Assembly (NCBI RefSeq): GCF_001661495.1
Contig: NZ_BDDT01000002.1
Span: forward strand, 62,001 to 126,000
Source: Pseudoalteromonas prydzensis
GTDB lineage: Bacteria > Pseudomonadota > Gammaproteobacteria > Enterobacterales > Alteromonadaceae
Direction of reading: 5' to 3'
DNA: 64,000 nucleotides
Shown piece after piece: positions 1 to 9,374 of the stretch. The notes beneath the pieces were generated by a model, which was not told the origin of the DNA, made no database searches, and saw only the letters and a list, made by a program, of their open reading frames with translations. Within the stretch, counting starts at the first letter, position 1; each line of letters begins with the position of its first letter. Both the position numbers and the translations under genes were made by a program.

Positions 1-815
1 CAAGCGGGTTAGATATAGCCGTACAGCAAAAGCAAGCCCCGAAGGCATCTCGCGAACACTACTTATTAGCCCATGACGAAACCCTTGTTGCGCTGGTGGA
101 AAATACCCTACCAGAGCACGGTTTAATGGCTCTTGATGGTGATACTTGGTTATGCCCTGATTCACTATTGGCGATTGAGCGTGCGGTGGGGGCCGGCGTT
201 TTAGCTGTTGATGAAATATTGGCAGATAACCTTGATGCTGCATTTTGCTCAGTGCGCCCGCCTGGGCATCATGCCAACCGTACTACCTCTGCTGGCTTTT
301 GTGTATTTAACAACTTAGCGATTGCGGTGAAATACGCGCAAAGCAAAGGGGTTAAGCGCATTGCGATTGTCGATTTTGATGTTCATCACGGTAATGGTAC
401 GCAAGACATTTTTATCGATGATGATAATGTGTTGTTTTGCTCATTATTCCAGCATCCTTTTTACCCTAATACCGCCGTAGAAAATAATCAGACTTTAGTT
501 AATTCACCGCTGCCTATAGCAAGTGATGGTAATGATTTGCAAGAGGTTTACTTACAGCAATGGTTACCAAAGCTGAGTGAGTTTAAACCAGAGTTATTAT
601 TTATCAGTGCTGGCTTTGATGCACACCTTGAAGATGATATGGCAAGCCTTAAGTTTGTGGAAGATGATTACGTTTGGCTGACTGAACAACTTGCGCAACT
701 TAGTAAAAAGCTTGGCTGTAAAGGGATTATCTCTTACTTAGAAGGCGGGTATGCGCTCTCGGCGCTGGGACGCAGTGCTATTGCCCATGTAAAAGCACTA
801 GTCGATAACGAGTAG
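1..815 (+). CDS. Histone deacetylase family protein (5'-truncated by window edge)
   Basis: The reading frame is open from base 3, so the true start lies upstream of the window; the GTG at 96 is only an internal codon. The family comprises zinc-dependent amidohydrolases acting on acetyl-lysine, acetylpolyamines or similar amides (arginase/deacetylase fold). Seen motifs are RPPGHHA, the metal-site run DFDVHHGNGT, SAGFDAH and the C-terminal EGGY glycine loop, all in the expected order, so the visible part looks catalytically intact. The substrate cannot be told from sequence. The 3' end overlaps the convergent small gene at 798-1088 by 18 bp. Confidence 0.93.
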   Translation, partial: SGLDIAVQQKQAPKASREHYLLAHDETLVALVENTLPEHGLMALDGDTWLCPDSLLAIERAVGAGVLAVDEILADNLDAAFCSVRPPGHHANRTTSAGFCVFNNLAIAVKYAQSKGVKRIAIVDFDVHHGNGTQDIFIDDDNVLFCSLFQHPFYPNTAVENNQTLVNSPLPIASDGNDLQEVYLQQWLPKLSEFKPELLFISAGFDAHLEDDMASLKFVEDDYVWLTEQLAQLSKKLGCKGIISYLEGGYALSALGRSAIAHVKALVDNE

Positions 816-1088
816 GTTAAATGCTTGCTGCGCAGTGAGTTGCTCTATTTTGCTAAGGCAACAGTGTCCCTCGTTAGCTAAATACTGTTTAACGTAGTGA
901 GTTAATTGTTCACTGCACAGTGCTTGGCAAGGCTCGCCATCTAGAGTGTGGTAACTGCCATCATTATCCAGCATTGTTACATGCGCTAGCGCGTCTTTAC
1001 TCATCCCATATAAAAAATCATCTATATCACTAGCCTGAGTGGCAAGCTCTATTTCTTCATTATAAATAATGATTTTTGGGTATGGCAT
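798..1088 (-). CDS. Small conserved protein of unknown function (possibly DUF4144)
   Basis: This is a 96-residue acidic protein with no signal peptide or membrane segment. It has an ATG start and converges on the deacetylase gene with an 18-bp overlap. The N-terminus (MPYPKIIIYNEE) looks like a beta-strand start. It contains four cysteines, two of them adjacent (CC near residue 76). Its size and composition resemble the DUF4144 family of marine gammaproteobacteria, but this is a tentative memory-based match. No function can be assigned. Confidence 0.6.
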   Translation of the reverse strand: MPYPKIIIYNEEIELATQASDIDDFLYGMSKDALAHVTMLDNDGSYHTLDGEPCQALCSEQLTHYVKQYLANEGHCCLSKIEQLTAQQAFNLLVID

Positions 1089-1169
1089 GCTTATTTATTG
1101 TCCTAAATCAAACTATCAGTTACTGGCTTAATTATACTTATTGGTTCGTGTAAAGCTAGGGATGCTGTA

Positions 1170-3686
1170 ATGCCAAAAAGTAGTCGTTACCAGAAAGTTT
1201 GTGATGTATTCACTGATAAAGTACTTTCATGTAGTAAATACACGCAACTTATCGACGCGGTTAAGTTGATGCGGGCGCATAATGTCAGCGCTATTTTTGT
1301 GCAAGAAGATCAGCAGATATGCGGCATCTGGACTGAATCTGATTGCATTAAGCTCGATTTTACCGACAGTAATATTAAGCACCTTGAGATCCGTAGTGTG
1401 ATGTCGAGTCCTGTTTTAAGTATTTCATCTTCGCAATTACTGAGCGATGCTGCGCTTGTTTTTCATCAGTATAACGTACGCCATTTATTGGTTGTTGATG
1501 AAAATGAGTTACCGTGCGGTGTGGTTAGTATTACTGATATCGTACGAAATCAGGGGCTTGATCATTATTTGCAATTTAGGCCGATCAAAGATCAATACCA
1601 TCAAGATGTGTTAGTGGTGCCAAGTCATTGCGCTCTTAATGAAGCCGTTAGTATGATGCGAGAACGTGCAGAGCAAGTGATCTTAGTATATAACCAGCAA
1701 CTAAACGAGCATGGCATTATTACTCAGCGAGATTTACTGCATCTGATCATTGCACCGAATAACGACATATCATGCTGGCAGTTGGCAAGCCGTCCTTTGT
1801 ACCAAGTAGACTCTAAAAGCAGCTTGTTTGATGCCTATCGGCTAATGTCAGAAAATAACGTTCGTCATCTTGTTGTCAGCGACGAGAAAGAGATTAAAGG
1901 GGTGCTAACCCTTGAGCACCTTATTAATGAAATAGAAAATGCGTATTGCAGTGAGCTTGAAAAAGTACTTGAGCAGCGTGATATAGCGCTGCAGCATTCA
2001 CAACGTAACCTCTACTTAGCCAATAAGATTATTGACGCATCATTAGATGGCATTATGATAACTCAGCAAGATGGGGTGATCATTCAAGTTAACCCGGCTT
2101 TTACAGTGCTGACTGGTTATAAACCAAAAGACGTCATCGGCCAGCACCCGCGCATTTTAAGTTCAGGTAAACACAGTAAAAATTTTTATATTAAAATGTG
2201 GCAATCCATTACAGAGAAAGGGGTATGGCAAGGGGAGATCTGTAATCGCAAAAAAAATGGTGATGTGTATGTTGAATGGCTCACCATTATTAAAATACGT
2301 GAGCCTAATAGTGATGACATTATTTACGCGGCTATTTTTAGTGATATTACTGAGCGTAAAAATGCAGAAGAGAAAATTGTCCAGCTCGCTTATTTTGATG
2401 AACTAACGGGGTTGCCAAATCGACGTTTATTTAATGACCGATTAAGTATGGCATTAGCCACAGCGCACCGCAGTAACGATATGCTCGCCGTGATGTTTAT
2501 TGACCTTGATCGCTTTAAAGAAATTAATGACAGCTTAGGTCACAGTGCTGGTGATGTGCTGCTAAAGTTAGTTGCTAAGCGAATACAAAGTGTTTTGCGT
2601 GAAGGCGATACGTTAGCACGCTTAGGTGGTGATGAATTTGTGGTGCTATGTGAAATTAATGATATTGCAGGCGTGATTAGCTTAGCAGATAAAGTTTTAT
2701 GCCACTTAAACGCTCCTTTCCAATTGGAGGATGTTGCAGTCGGCGCGACAGCATCAATCGGTGCCGCGGTCTATCCTGATGATGGTCTCGATAGTGAAAC
2801 TTTACTAAAACACGCTGACATTGCCATGTATCGTTCAAAAGATATTGGTCGCAATTCTTTTCAGTTATTTAAACCATCAATGAATGCCCGTTCATTGGAG
2901 CGTTTGGCGATGATGAGCCGGCTTCAGCATGCGCTCGAAAATGATGAGTTTGAGTTATATTTTCAACCGAAACAGTGTTTAAAAACTAATAAAATTAAAG
3001 GGGTAGAAGCGTTGCTGCGCTGGCATGATCCGGCACTTGGGGTTATCTCACCTGCTCAGTTTATTCCTTTAGCAGAAGAATTAAGGTTAATCGTAAAGCT
3101 TGATCTTTGGGTACTTAATAATGCCGGTATTCAGTTGGCTTTATGGCAAAAGCTGGGAATAAACGCCGGGCGGTTGGCGATCAATATTTCGGCTTGTCAC
3201 CTTAGCCAGGGCAAGTTATCAAACAGTGTTGAACAGATGCTACAACGCTATAACTTAGCTGGTCATTGCTTGGAAATAGAGCTCACTGAAAGTAGTTTTA
3301 TTAGCTCCTTTAGTCAGGCTAAAAAAGAGTTACAGCAACTTAAAAAAATGGGCGTACGCATTGCGCTTGATGATTTTGGTACCGGTTATTCTGCTTTGAG
3401 TTACTTAACAAAATTGCCGATAGATACGTTAAAAATAGATGCCAGCTTTATTGCTAAAGTTCCCGATGAATATGGTAATAGCGAGGTCGTTGCTGCCATA
3501 GTTGCGATGGCAAATAGCTTAAATTTACAGGTTATTGCTGAAGGAGTAGAAAAGCCTGCTCAGCATACTTATTTGTCAGCGATAGGCTGTGAAGTGATCC
3601 AAGGTTATTACTATAGCCGCCCTTTAACGCAGCGGCAATGGTTAGAGTTTTACCAGCTAAAAAATCAACCTACGGTGACCTCATAA
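1170..3686 (+). CDS. Four-CBS / PAS / GGDEF / EAL c-di-GMP signalling protein
   Basis: The 838-residue cytoplasmic protein has no membrane segment. Four CBS motifs form two Bateman modules (about residues 8-130 and 140-260), followed by a short coiled linker, a PAS domain (about 280-395), GGDEF (about 398-560) and EAL (about 575-830). The cyclase motif is canonical (LARLGGDEF) and is preceded by an RxxD inhibitory site (REGD) at the usual five-residue spacing. The phosphodiesterase side keeps EALLRW, ELTES, LDDFGTGYS, LKID and AEGVE. Both activities could therefore be functional. CBS pairs usually bind adenine nucleotides, which suggests energy-state input (inference). The start is ATG; the gene ends within the 3' end of the convergent DUF2797 gene (22-bp overlap). 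Confidence 0.93.
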   Translation: MPKSSRYQKVCDVFTDKVLSCSKYTQLIDAVKLMRAHNVSAIFVQEDQQICGIWTESDCIKLDFTDSNIKHLEIRSVMSSPVLSISSSQLLSDAALVFHQYNVRHLLVVDENELPCGVVSITDIVRNQGLDHYLQFRPIKDQYHQDVLVVPSHCALNEAVSMMRERAEQVILVYNQQLNEHGIITQRDLLHLIIAPNNDISCWQLASRPLYQVDSKSSLFDAYRLMSENNVRHLVVSDEKEIKGVLTLEHLINEIENAYCSELEKVLEQRDIALQHSQRNLYLANKIIDASLDGIMITQQDGVIIQVNPAFTVLTGYKPKDVIGQHPRILSSGKHSKNFYIKMWQSITEKGVWQGEICNRKKNGDVYVEWLTIIKIREPNSDDIIYAAIFSDITERKNAEEKIVQLAYFDELTGLPNRRLFNDRLSMALATAHRSNDMLAVMFIDLDRFKEINDSLGHSAGDVLLKLVAKRIQSVLREGDTLARLGGDEFVVLCEINDIAGVISLADKVLCHLNAPFQLEDVAVGATASIGAAVYPDDGLDSETLLKHADIAMYRSKDIGRNSFQLFKPSMNARSLERLAMMSRLQHALENDEFELYFQPKQCLKTNKIKGVEALLRWHDPALGVISPAQFIPLAEELRLIVKLDLWVLNNAGIQLALWQKLGINAGRLAINISACHLSQGKLSNSVEQMLQRYNLAGHCLEIELTESSFISSFSQAKKELQQLKKMGVRIALDDFGTGYSALSYLTKLPIDTLKIDASFIAKVPDEYGNSEVVAAIVAMANSLNLQVIAEGVEKPAQHTYLSAIGCEVIQGYYYSRPLTQRQWLEFYQLKNQPTVTS

Positions 3687-4474
3687 GAAGTAAATTTACG
3701 GATGTTAATTACGCCTGTATCAAAAATTAAATACTGACCTTTAATACCGTTTAAAATACCACTGACTACCGGTTCTTTATCAAAATTAAAAGAGCTAATT
3801 TTGGTCGGATAGGCCGCAACAGGGAACTCTAAATCAACAACGTCTTCATCGAGTTCTTCAATCGCGGTGGCACCAAATAACTCCGCCAGTTCATTAAGCT
3901 TATCTGCGATTTGTGGAATTAACTCAGCCGCGGCAGCTTTTAAGTCAAGCACTTCACTTTGCCCTTTGAGCATATTACGCCAATTGGTTTTATCGGCAAT
4001 AAACTGTGCCAGTGCCACTTCCACTAAACCTGATTGCAAACGGGTTTGTACTTTAAAAATAGGCAGCGCTTGCGTTGCACCTTGGTCAATCCAACGAGTG
4101 GGTATTTGCGTATGGCGGGTAATACCGACTTTAAGTCCCGATGTGTTAGCCAGATAGACATAATGCGGGATCATGCAGTTTTCTTCGCCCCACTGTGGCT
4201 CACGGCAAGTTCCTTGGTCGTAGTGGCAGGTTTCTGGCTTCATAATGCACATATCACAACTTGCCAGCTTACGCATACAGACAAAACAATGTCCCTGTGA
4301 GTAACTCTTTTTGGTTTTTTTACCGCAATTCGAGCATAAAATAGCGCCATTAAAAGTCAGTGTTAATTGCTTGCCAATATACGCATTGAGATCAATCAGT
4401 TCATCACCCACAGGTAAGTGGTACTGGATCGGTTGTGTTAATGAAGACTTTAATTTCTTGATAGTGCCTTGCAT
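3665..4474 (-). CDS. DUF2797 family protein, Cys-rich with GIY-YIG-like segment
   Basis: This 269-residue protein matches the architecture I know for DUF2797. The N-terminal part carries a cysteine cluster: CSNCGKK (about residues 47-53), CFVC, CDMC, then further single cysteines (CHY, GTC, ENC), the pattern of structural zinc sites. It is followed by HYVYLANTSGLKVGITR (about 103-119) and a nearby RW, which resembles the Y-Y/KVGI core of GIY-YIG nuclease-fold proteins. No signal peptide is visible. Biochemical function is unknown; nucleic-acid binding or cleavage is an inference from the fold resemblance. Confidence 0.82.
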   Translation of the reverse strand: MQGTIKKLKSSLTQPIQYHLPVGDELIDLNAYIGKQLTLTFNGAILCSNCGKKTKKSYSQGHCFVCMRKLASCDMCIMKPETCHYDQGTCREPQWGEENCMIPHYVYLANTSGLKVGITRHTQIPTRWIDQGATQALPIFKVQTRLQSGLVEVALAQFIADKTNWRNMLKGQSEVLDLKAAAAELIPQIADKLNELAELFGATAIEELDEDVVDLEFPVAAYPTKISSFNFDKEPVVSGILNGIKGQYLIFDTGVINIRKFTSYEVTVG

Positions 4475-4541
4475 CTTTACGCCCCTAAAGATGTGAAAAA
4501 GGGGATTCTATCAGTAATCTTTAACCATGTGGCAATTTTAC

Positions 4542-7058
4542 TTAATTAGCTTGTTTATTTTGAGCTAACCACAGTAAGTAATCATCTACAGCGATGGCTT
4601 CTGAGTAGTAAAATCCTTGGCCATAATCTGCGCCCATAGTGCGTAAAAGTTGTTGCGTTGTTGCATCTTCTACGCCTTCAGCAGTCACTTTTAAACCAAG
4701 GCTATGGGCCATTTCAATCGCAGCCTTAACAATGACCTTGTTGGCGCTATGGTTAGGTAGATCGGTGATAAATGATTTATCTATTTTTAAGGTTGAAAAG
4801 TTGTAACTAACAAAGCAGTTAAGCGATGAGTACCCAGTACCAAAGTCATCTAAAATTACCTCTACACCTAGTTGTGTTAGTTGCTCAACTAAATCAATCA
4901 TCCGTTGTTGATGTTCAACGAGTGCTGACTCAGTGAGCTCAAATTTTAATTGGTTGGGGCTAATGTTGTATTTCAGTAAGGTGTTTTCTATTTTCTCAAT
5001 TAAATTATGGATAACTAGATTTTTAGCACTTAAATTAACACTGACTTTATGGTTACTAAAACCTGCTTGATTGAGCTTTACACTATCCTGACAGGCTTGG
5101 TCGAGTACCCATAAGGTTAGTTCGTTGATCAGACCTGTTTGCTCTGCGAGTAAAATCAAGGCTTCAATATTGATCTGTTCATAGGGCGCATTCGGCCAGC
5201 GTAACAAGGCTTCACTACCAATCACTTGCCCTGTGGCAAGGTTTATTTGCGGTTGATGATAAATCGTTAATTGATTTGCTTTTAAGGCATTTTGAAGTGC
5301 AGCCGCTAAGCTAATATTCATTGTTGCAGATATCGCTGCTGGATTAGTTGAGCGCGAGGGTGGAGTAGATTCAATTAGCGAAAAATAGCCGTTTTGTAGC
5401 CAAGTTTCAAAGCCAATGTCATTTTTCAAAGGGCAGTGGCCGATAGAGTAACTTAACTGCAAATCAAAACCCTGCACGGGAAAATGCTTAGGTAAGGCTT
5501 TGCGTATTTTTAGCAAGTTTTCATGTAGTGTCTGTGCGCTTTGAGTTTTTACTGAAATAAACGCCAGTATTCCACCACTTAAATCAGCGATCCGTGGGCA
5601 TGTATCTAAATCATTTTCTAAATTAATAAACTCGCGTTTTGTACTAAGTTGTAGCTCAAGTGCTTTGGCAACGCAGACTACCAGTTGGCAGCTTTGGTTT
5701 TGATTTAATATATGGCTGAGTGATTGAAAGTGCTCAATTTTAATTAAACATAAGTTAGCTGGCCGTTGGCTGAGCTGTAAAGCCATATAGGCATGCTTTA
5801 GCATTGCGCTATTTAACAATTTTGTCTGCTCATTATGAGTGGCGTGATAGAGCGCTTTTTCTCGTTGATAGCGTACACGATCAGCTAATGCCATGGCCAT
5901 TAACGTTACTTCACATAGAATTGCCACTAACAACGCATGACGGGTGGTAAAGCTGTACTCGATGATCCCTGTAAGCTCTAAGGGTTGCACTGCTGCGCCA
6001 ATTATCAGTGGTATCCATGAAATAACATAAAACTTAGCCCATCGGAAACCACTGCGTAACCTATTATAAATTAACGTGATACAGACAAAATAAAGTACCA
6101 CAAAGACCGCAAAGAAAATCTGTGAAGAAATATACTCCACCATAAAAAAGCTGATAATTGCTAAGCAAAACATTAAAAGCAGTAGTGCAATACTTATTTT
6201 ATAACGCCAGCATTTATCTTTATGGTAGCGTAAAAACATGGTGCAGAAAGCAAGCGTGAAAAAGGTAATAGCGTAATTGCTCACGACTATATAATGATTA
6301 AACAGTATCTGTAATGGTAATGGCCACAAGTAAAAGCCAAAGCCAAGGACTGAGCCCATCAATACTAATGCCGATATAATATAGCCGATGTAAATAAGGT
6401 AAACACGATCGCGGATCCCGTAATACAGCACGAGGTTATATAACGCCGCCATCACCAGTACGCCGACAAAAATTCCCCAAATGGCTGCTTGCGCACGTAG
6501 TAGGTCTTTAAATTCAGCTTTACCATAAAGATTAATAGGGGTTTTGCTGATCCCCGTAGTATCTATTTTGAAAACTAGGTAGCTTTGGCTTTGAGCTGCA
6601 ATTGCTATTTCAATATGCGGTACACTATATTCAAATAAACTAAGTTGCTCTTGTCGATCGCCTAAATTAAAGGTGTGCAGTAAGTGGCCTTGATCATCAA
6701 GTTGATAAACGGTTAGGTAGTCAATCATCGGGTTATCAAAGTGGGCGAACAGCTCTTTTTTTGCTGCAGAGCGGTTATCTAACTTCATTGAAAGCCAATA
6801 ATCTTGAGGCGCTAGCTGCCATGGAATGGTGCTAAAAGGTTCGTGAATAAGTTCATCAGCCTCATTTAAAAATGAGTTTAATGTTAAAGACTTTGTAGGA
6901 TCTATTCGGTAGGCCTGATCGAGATAAATCGCCGTTGTTTTATCGATTGTGTAGCGCGTTGGAGTGGCTAAATGATTTGCAAAAGTATGAATAATGAACA
7001 CTAACGTGCTCAAAATTAAAAATGCAATTATATGATATTTAAAAGGCTGCTTTTCCAA
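4542..7058 (-). CDS. 7TMR-DISM / degenerate GGDEF / EAL membrane phosphodiesterase
   Basis: The 838-residue inner-membrane protein has an N-terminal anchor (about residues 8-28), a periplasmic 7TMR-DISM sensor domain (about 40-180) and seven hydrophobic helices (about 190-395). A GGDEF-like domain follows in which the signature reads SGGIL instead of GGDEF (about residue 495), then an EAL domain (about 585-835) with SEALLRW, ELTES, LDDFGTGYSS, LKID and AEGVE intact. The expected activity is c-di-GMP phosphodiesterase, with the degenerate cyclase domain possibly acting as a GTP-sensing regulator (known for similar proteins, inferred here). DISMED2 domains are thought to bind carbohydrate-like ligands. 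The gene stands alone between DUF2797 and purD. Confidence 0.92.
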   Translation of the reverse strand: MEKQPFKYHIIAFLILSTLVFIIHTFANHLATPTRYTIDKTTAIYLDQAYRIDPTKSLTLNSFLNEADELIHEPFSTIPWQLAPQDYWLSMKLDNRSAAKKELFAHFDNPMIDYLTVYQLDDQGHLLHTFNLGDRQEQLSLFEYSVPHIEIAIAAQSQSYLVFKIDTTGISKTPINLYGKAEFKDLLRAQAAIWGIFVGVLVMAALYNLVLYYGIRDRVYLIYIGYIISALVLMGSVLGFGFYLWPLPLQILFNHYIVVSNYAITFFTLAFCTMFLRYHKDKCWRYKISIALLLLMFCLAIISFFMVEYISSQIFFAVFVVLYFVCITLIYNRLRSGFRWAKFYVISWIPLIIGAAVQPLELTGIIEYSFTTRHALLVAILCEVTLMAMALADRVRYQREKALYHATHNEQTKLLNSAMLKHAYMALQLSQRPANLCLIKIEHFQSLSHILNQNQSCQLVVCVAKALELQLSTKREFINLENDLDTCPRIADLSGGILAFISVKTQSAQTLHENLLKIRKALPKHFPVQGFDLQLSYSIGHCPLKNDIGFETWLQNGYFSLIESTPPSRSTNPAAISATMNISLAAALQNALKANQLTIYHQPQINLATGQVIGSEALLRWPNAPYEQINIEALILLAEQTGLINELTLWVLDQACQDSVKLNQAGFSNHKVSVNLSAKNLVIHNLIEKIENTLLKYNISPNQLKFELTESALVEHQQRMIDLVEQLTQLGVEVILDDFGTGYSSLNCFVSYNFSTLKIDKSFITDLPNHSANKVIVKAAIEMAHSLGLKVTAEGVEDATTQQLLRTMGADYGQGFYYSEAIAVDDYLLWLAQNKQAN

Positions 7059-7101
7059 GGTGTTACTTATAGGTAATCCATCACCGCTTTAGTGTAGCAT
7101 T

Positions 7102-7124
7102 AAAAAAGCGCAGATAAACTGCGC
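7102..7124 (-). terminator. Rho-independent terminator of purD
   Basis: A 6-bp GCGCAG/CTGCGC stem with a 5-nt loop is followed on the minus strand by a run of six U, 27-49 nt past the purD stop codon. It also separates purD from the adjacent EAL gene. Confidence 0.8.
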
Positions 7125-7150
7125 CGATTATTTATAGGTACTGGTTGGAC

Positions 7151-8434
7151 CTATTTTTCCCGAGCAATGGCACGATATGCAATATCTGTACGATATTCCA
7201 TGCCTTGCCAACTAATCTCATCAACTAGTTTATAGGCACGTTGCTGTGCTTCGGTTACTGTATTGCCAAGTGCTGTGGCACATAATACACGACCGCCAGC
7301 AGTAACTACGTTATCGCCGTCTTGCTTAGTTCCCGCGTGGAAGACTTTTTCACCCTTAGGGTAGCTTACTTTCAGGCCATTGATTGTATCACCTTTAGGA
7401 TAGCTATCTGGGTAGCCTTGCGCAGCCAGAACAACACCCACTGCAGCGCGTGAGTCAAACTCAATGGTGGTTTTATCAAGTTCTTCGCGGTTAGCAGCTT
7501 CAATCAACTCAACCAGATCAGATTGCAGACGTAGCATCATAGGTTGTGTTTCTGGGTCGCCAAAACGACAGTTATACTCGATAACTTTAGGTGTACCATC
7601 GCTGTCGATCATAAGGCCTGCATACAAGAAGCCAGTGTACGGATGACCTTCGCTTGCCATACCTTCTACTGTTGGGTAGATCACTTCGTTCATAATACGC
7701 TGATGAATTTCATCGGTTACTACTGGCGCTGGTGAATATGCCCCCATACCGCCAGTGTTTGGACCTTGATCGCCATTGTAAGCACGTTTGTGATCTTGGC
7801 TAGTTGCAAACGGTAATACGTTCTTACCATCTACCATTACGATAAATGAGGCTTCTTCACCTTCTAAGAACTCTTCGATCACCACGCGGCTGCCGGCTTC
7901 ACCAAAAGCGTTACCCGCCAACATATCGCGGATAGCATCTTCAGCTTCAACTTCGGTCATGGCAACAATAACGCCTTTACCAGCCGCTAAACCATCTGCT
8001 TTAATAACAATCGGCGCGCCTTTTTCTTTTAAGTACGCAAGCGCAGGGTCTATTTGTTCAAACGTTTGGTAATCAGCCGTTGGGATTGCGTGGCGTGCTA
8101 AGAAATCTTTAGTGAATGACTTAGAGCCTTCAAGTTGCGCAGCACCCGCTGTTGGGCCAAAGATAGCTAAACCGTGTTCACGGAATTTATCTACCACACC
8201 AAGTACTAATGGTACTTCAGGGCCAACAATGGTGAGCTCAACATTATTGTTTTGCGCAAAGTTAAGTAGGCCATCGAGGTCTTCAACGTTAATGGCAACA
8301 TTCTCAAGCTTTGGCTCAAGCGCAGTACCTGCATTACCAGGGGCTACAAATACAGTGTTAACTTTAGTGTTTTGAGCGGCCTTAAACGCAAGTGCGTGTT
8401 CGCGGCCGCCACTGCCAATGACTAATACATTCAT
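7151..8434 (-). CDS. purD: Phosphoribosylamine-glycine ligase (GAR synthetase)
   Basis: The 427-residue enzyme makes glycinamide ribonucleotide from phosphoribosylamine, glycine and ATP, the second step of de novo purine synthesis. The full length matches E. coli PurD (about 429). Seen: MNVLVIGSGGREHAL, IKADGLAAGKGV, the ATP-grasp core SQDHKRAYNGDQGPNTGGMG and EYNCRFGDPETQ. The upstream neighbour is an exported methyltransferase 14 bp away, so purD may be co-transcribed with it rather than directly with purH. Confidence 0.98.
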   Translation of the reverse strand: MNVLVIGSGGREHALAFKAAQNTKVNTVFVAPGNAGTALEPKLENVAINVEDLDGLLNFAQNNNVELTIVGPEVPLVLGVVDKFREHGLAIFGPTAGAAQLEGSKSFTKDFLARHAIPTADYQTFEQIDPALAYLKEKGAPIVIKADGLAAGKGVIVAMTEVEAEDAIRDMLAGNAFGEAGSRVVIEEFLEGEEASFIVMVDGKNVLPFATSQDHKRAYNGDQGPNTGGMGAYSPAPVVTDEIHQRIMNEVIYPTVEGMASEGHPYTGFLYAGLMIDSDGTPKVIEYNCRFGDPETQPMMLRLQSDLVELIEAANREELDKTTIEFDSRAAVGVVLAAQGYPDSYPKGDTINGLKVSYPKGEKVFHAGTKQDGDNVVTAGGRVLCATALGNTVTEAQQRAYKLVDEISWQGMEYRTDIAYRAIAREK

Positions 8435-8448
8435 GGCGAATATCCTAT

Positions 8449-9267
8449 TTAAAGCGGTTTTTTAAATTTCAGCGTCATGCGGTCGCTTTCACCAATAGCT
8501 TTATATTTAGCGGCATCTTGCTCGCCAAGTCTAAGGCTTGGTGGAAGGGTCCATACCCCTTTAGGGTGATCGGCTGTATCAAGAGAGTTTGCATTTATGT
8601 CACTGCTTGCTTCAAGTTCAAAGCCTGCTTGTTTAGCAAGTTCGATTACCACACTTTGCTTCATATAACCTGATGACTTTTGCATTTCATCAGCTTGCGC
8701 TTCAGGTAGGCGATGCTCAACCACACCTAAAGTGCCACCTGGCTTAAGTGCTTTGTAAAAAGACTTAAAGGCATTAGCTGCGGCGTCTTTATCTTTGCTC
8801 ATGTACCAGTTATGTACATTACGGAAAGTTAACACCATGTCTGCGCTGCCCGCAGGTGCAATGTCTAAATGTGTTGAAGGGGCAAATTCAGTGATTTTTA
8901 CTTTACTGAATCGCTCATCTTCGGCGACTTTCTGTTTAAAGCCAGCGAGTGAACGTTGATAGTAGCCAACCGATGAATCAGCAGGAAAGTGTGCAGCATA
9001 ATAGGTGCCTTGCTCTTTCAGTGCTGGCGCTAAAATTTCACTGTACCAGCCGCCGCCTGGCGCAATCTCAACCACTGTCATTGTTGGCTTTAGGCCAAAA
9101 AACTCGAGGGTTTCAACAGGGTGGCGATATTGGTCACGTTCAGTGTTTCTCTCACTTGCTTTAACGGCTTGAGCAACGGCTGAACTTTGGCCATGATCAT
9201 GAGCAAGTACTAGCGTTGAGCTCATAGCAAGGGTAGCAACCAGTAGTGTTTTTAGTGCAAATTTCAT
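8449..9267 (-). CDS. Exported class I SAM-dependent methyltransferase-like protein
   Basis: The 272-residue protein starts at the ATG at 9267 because AAGGAAC lies 6-12 nt upstream and the next residues form a clear Sec signal peptide (MKFALKTLLVATL, cleavage after LVLA). A longer start at 9282 would put the ribosome site inside the gene. The mature part carries a motif I glycine loop VVEIAPGGGWYSEIL (about residue 63) and a Rossmann methyltransferase layout with LKPGGTLGVVEHR, as in the COG4798 group of predicted methyltransferases. Substrate is unknown. The gene sits between purH and purD, which are normally adjacent. SAM is not known to be available in the periplasm, so the catalytic role is unclear. 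Confidence 0.85.
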   Translation of the reverse strand: MKFALKTLLVATLAMSSTLVLAHDHGQSSAVAQAVKASERNTERDQYRHPVETLEFFGLKPTMTVVEIAPGGGWYSEILAPALKEQGTYYAAHFPADSSVGYYQRSLAGFKQKVAEDERFSKVKITEFAPSTHLDIAPAGSADMVLTFRNVHNWYMSKDKDAAANAFKSFYKALKPGGTLGVVEHRLPEAQADEMQKSSGYMKQSVVIELAKQAGFELEASSDINANSLDTADHPKGVWTLPPSLRLGEQDAAKYKAIGESDRMTLKFKKPL

Positions 9268-9337
9268 CGTCTGTTCCTTCACATTATAATTTTATAGCGG
9301 TTATAGAATAAGCAGAATACGTGAATTTGGTGCAAAC

Positions 9338-9368
9338 AAAAAGAGCTAACTTATACAGTTAGCTCTTT
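9338..9368 (-). terminator. Rho-independent terminator after purH
   Basis: A 9-bp stem AGAGCTAAC/GTTAGCTCT with a 7-nt loop and an A-run on the plus strand (U-run on the minus strand) lies 6 nt past the purH stop. It separates purH from the methyltransferase-purD unit. Confidence 0.85.
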
Positions 9369-9374
9369 GTGTGA

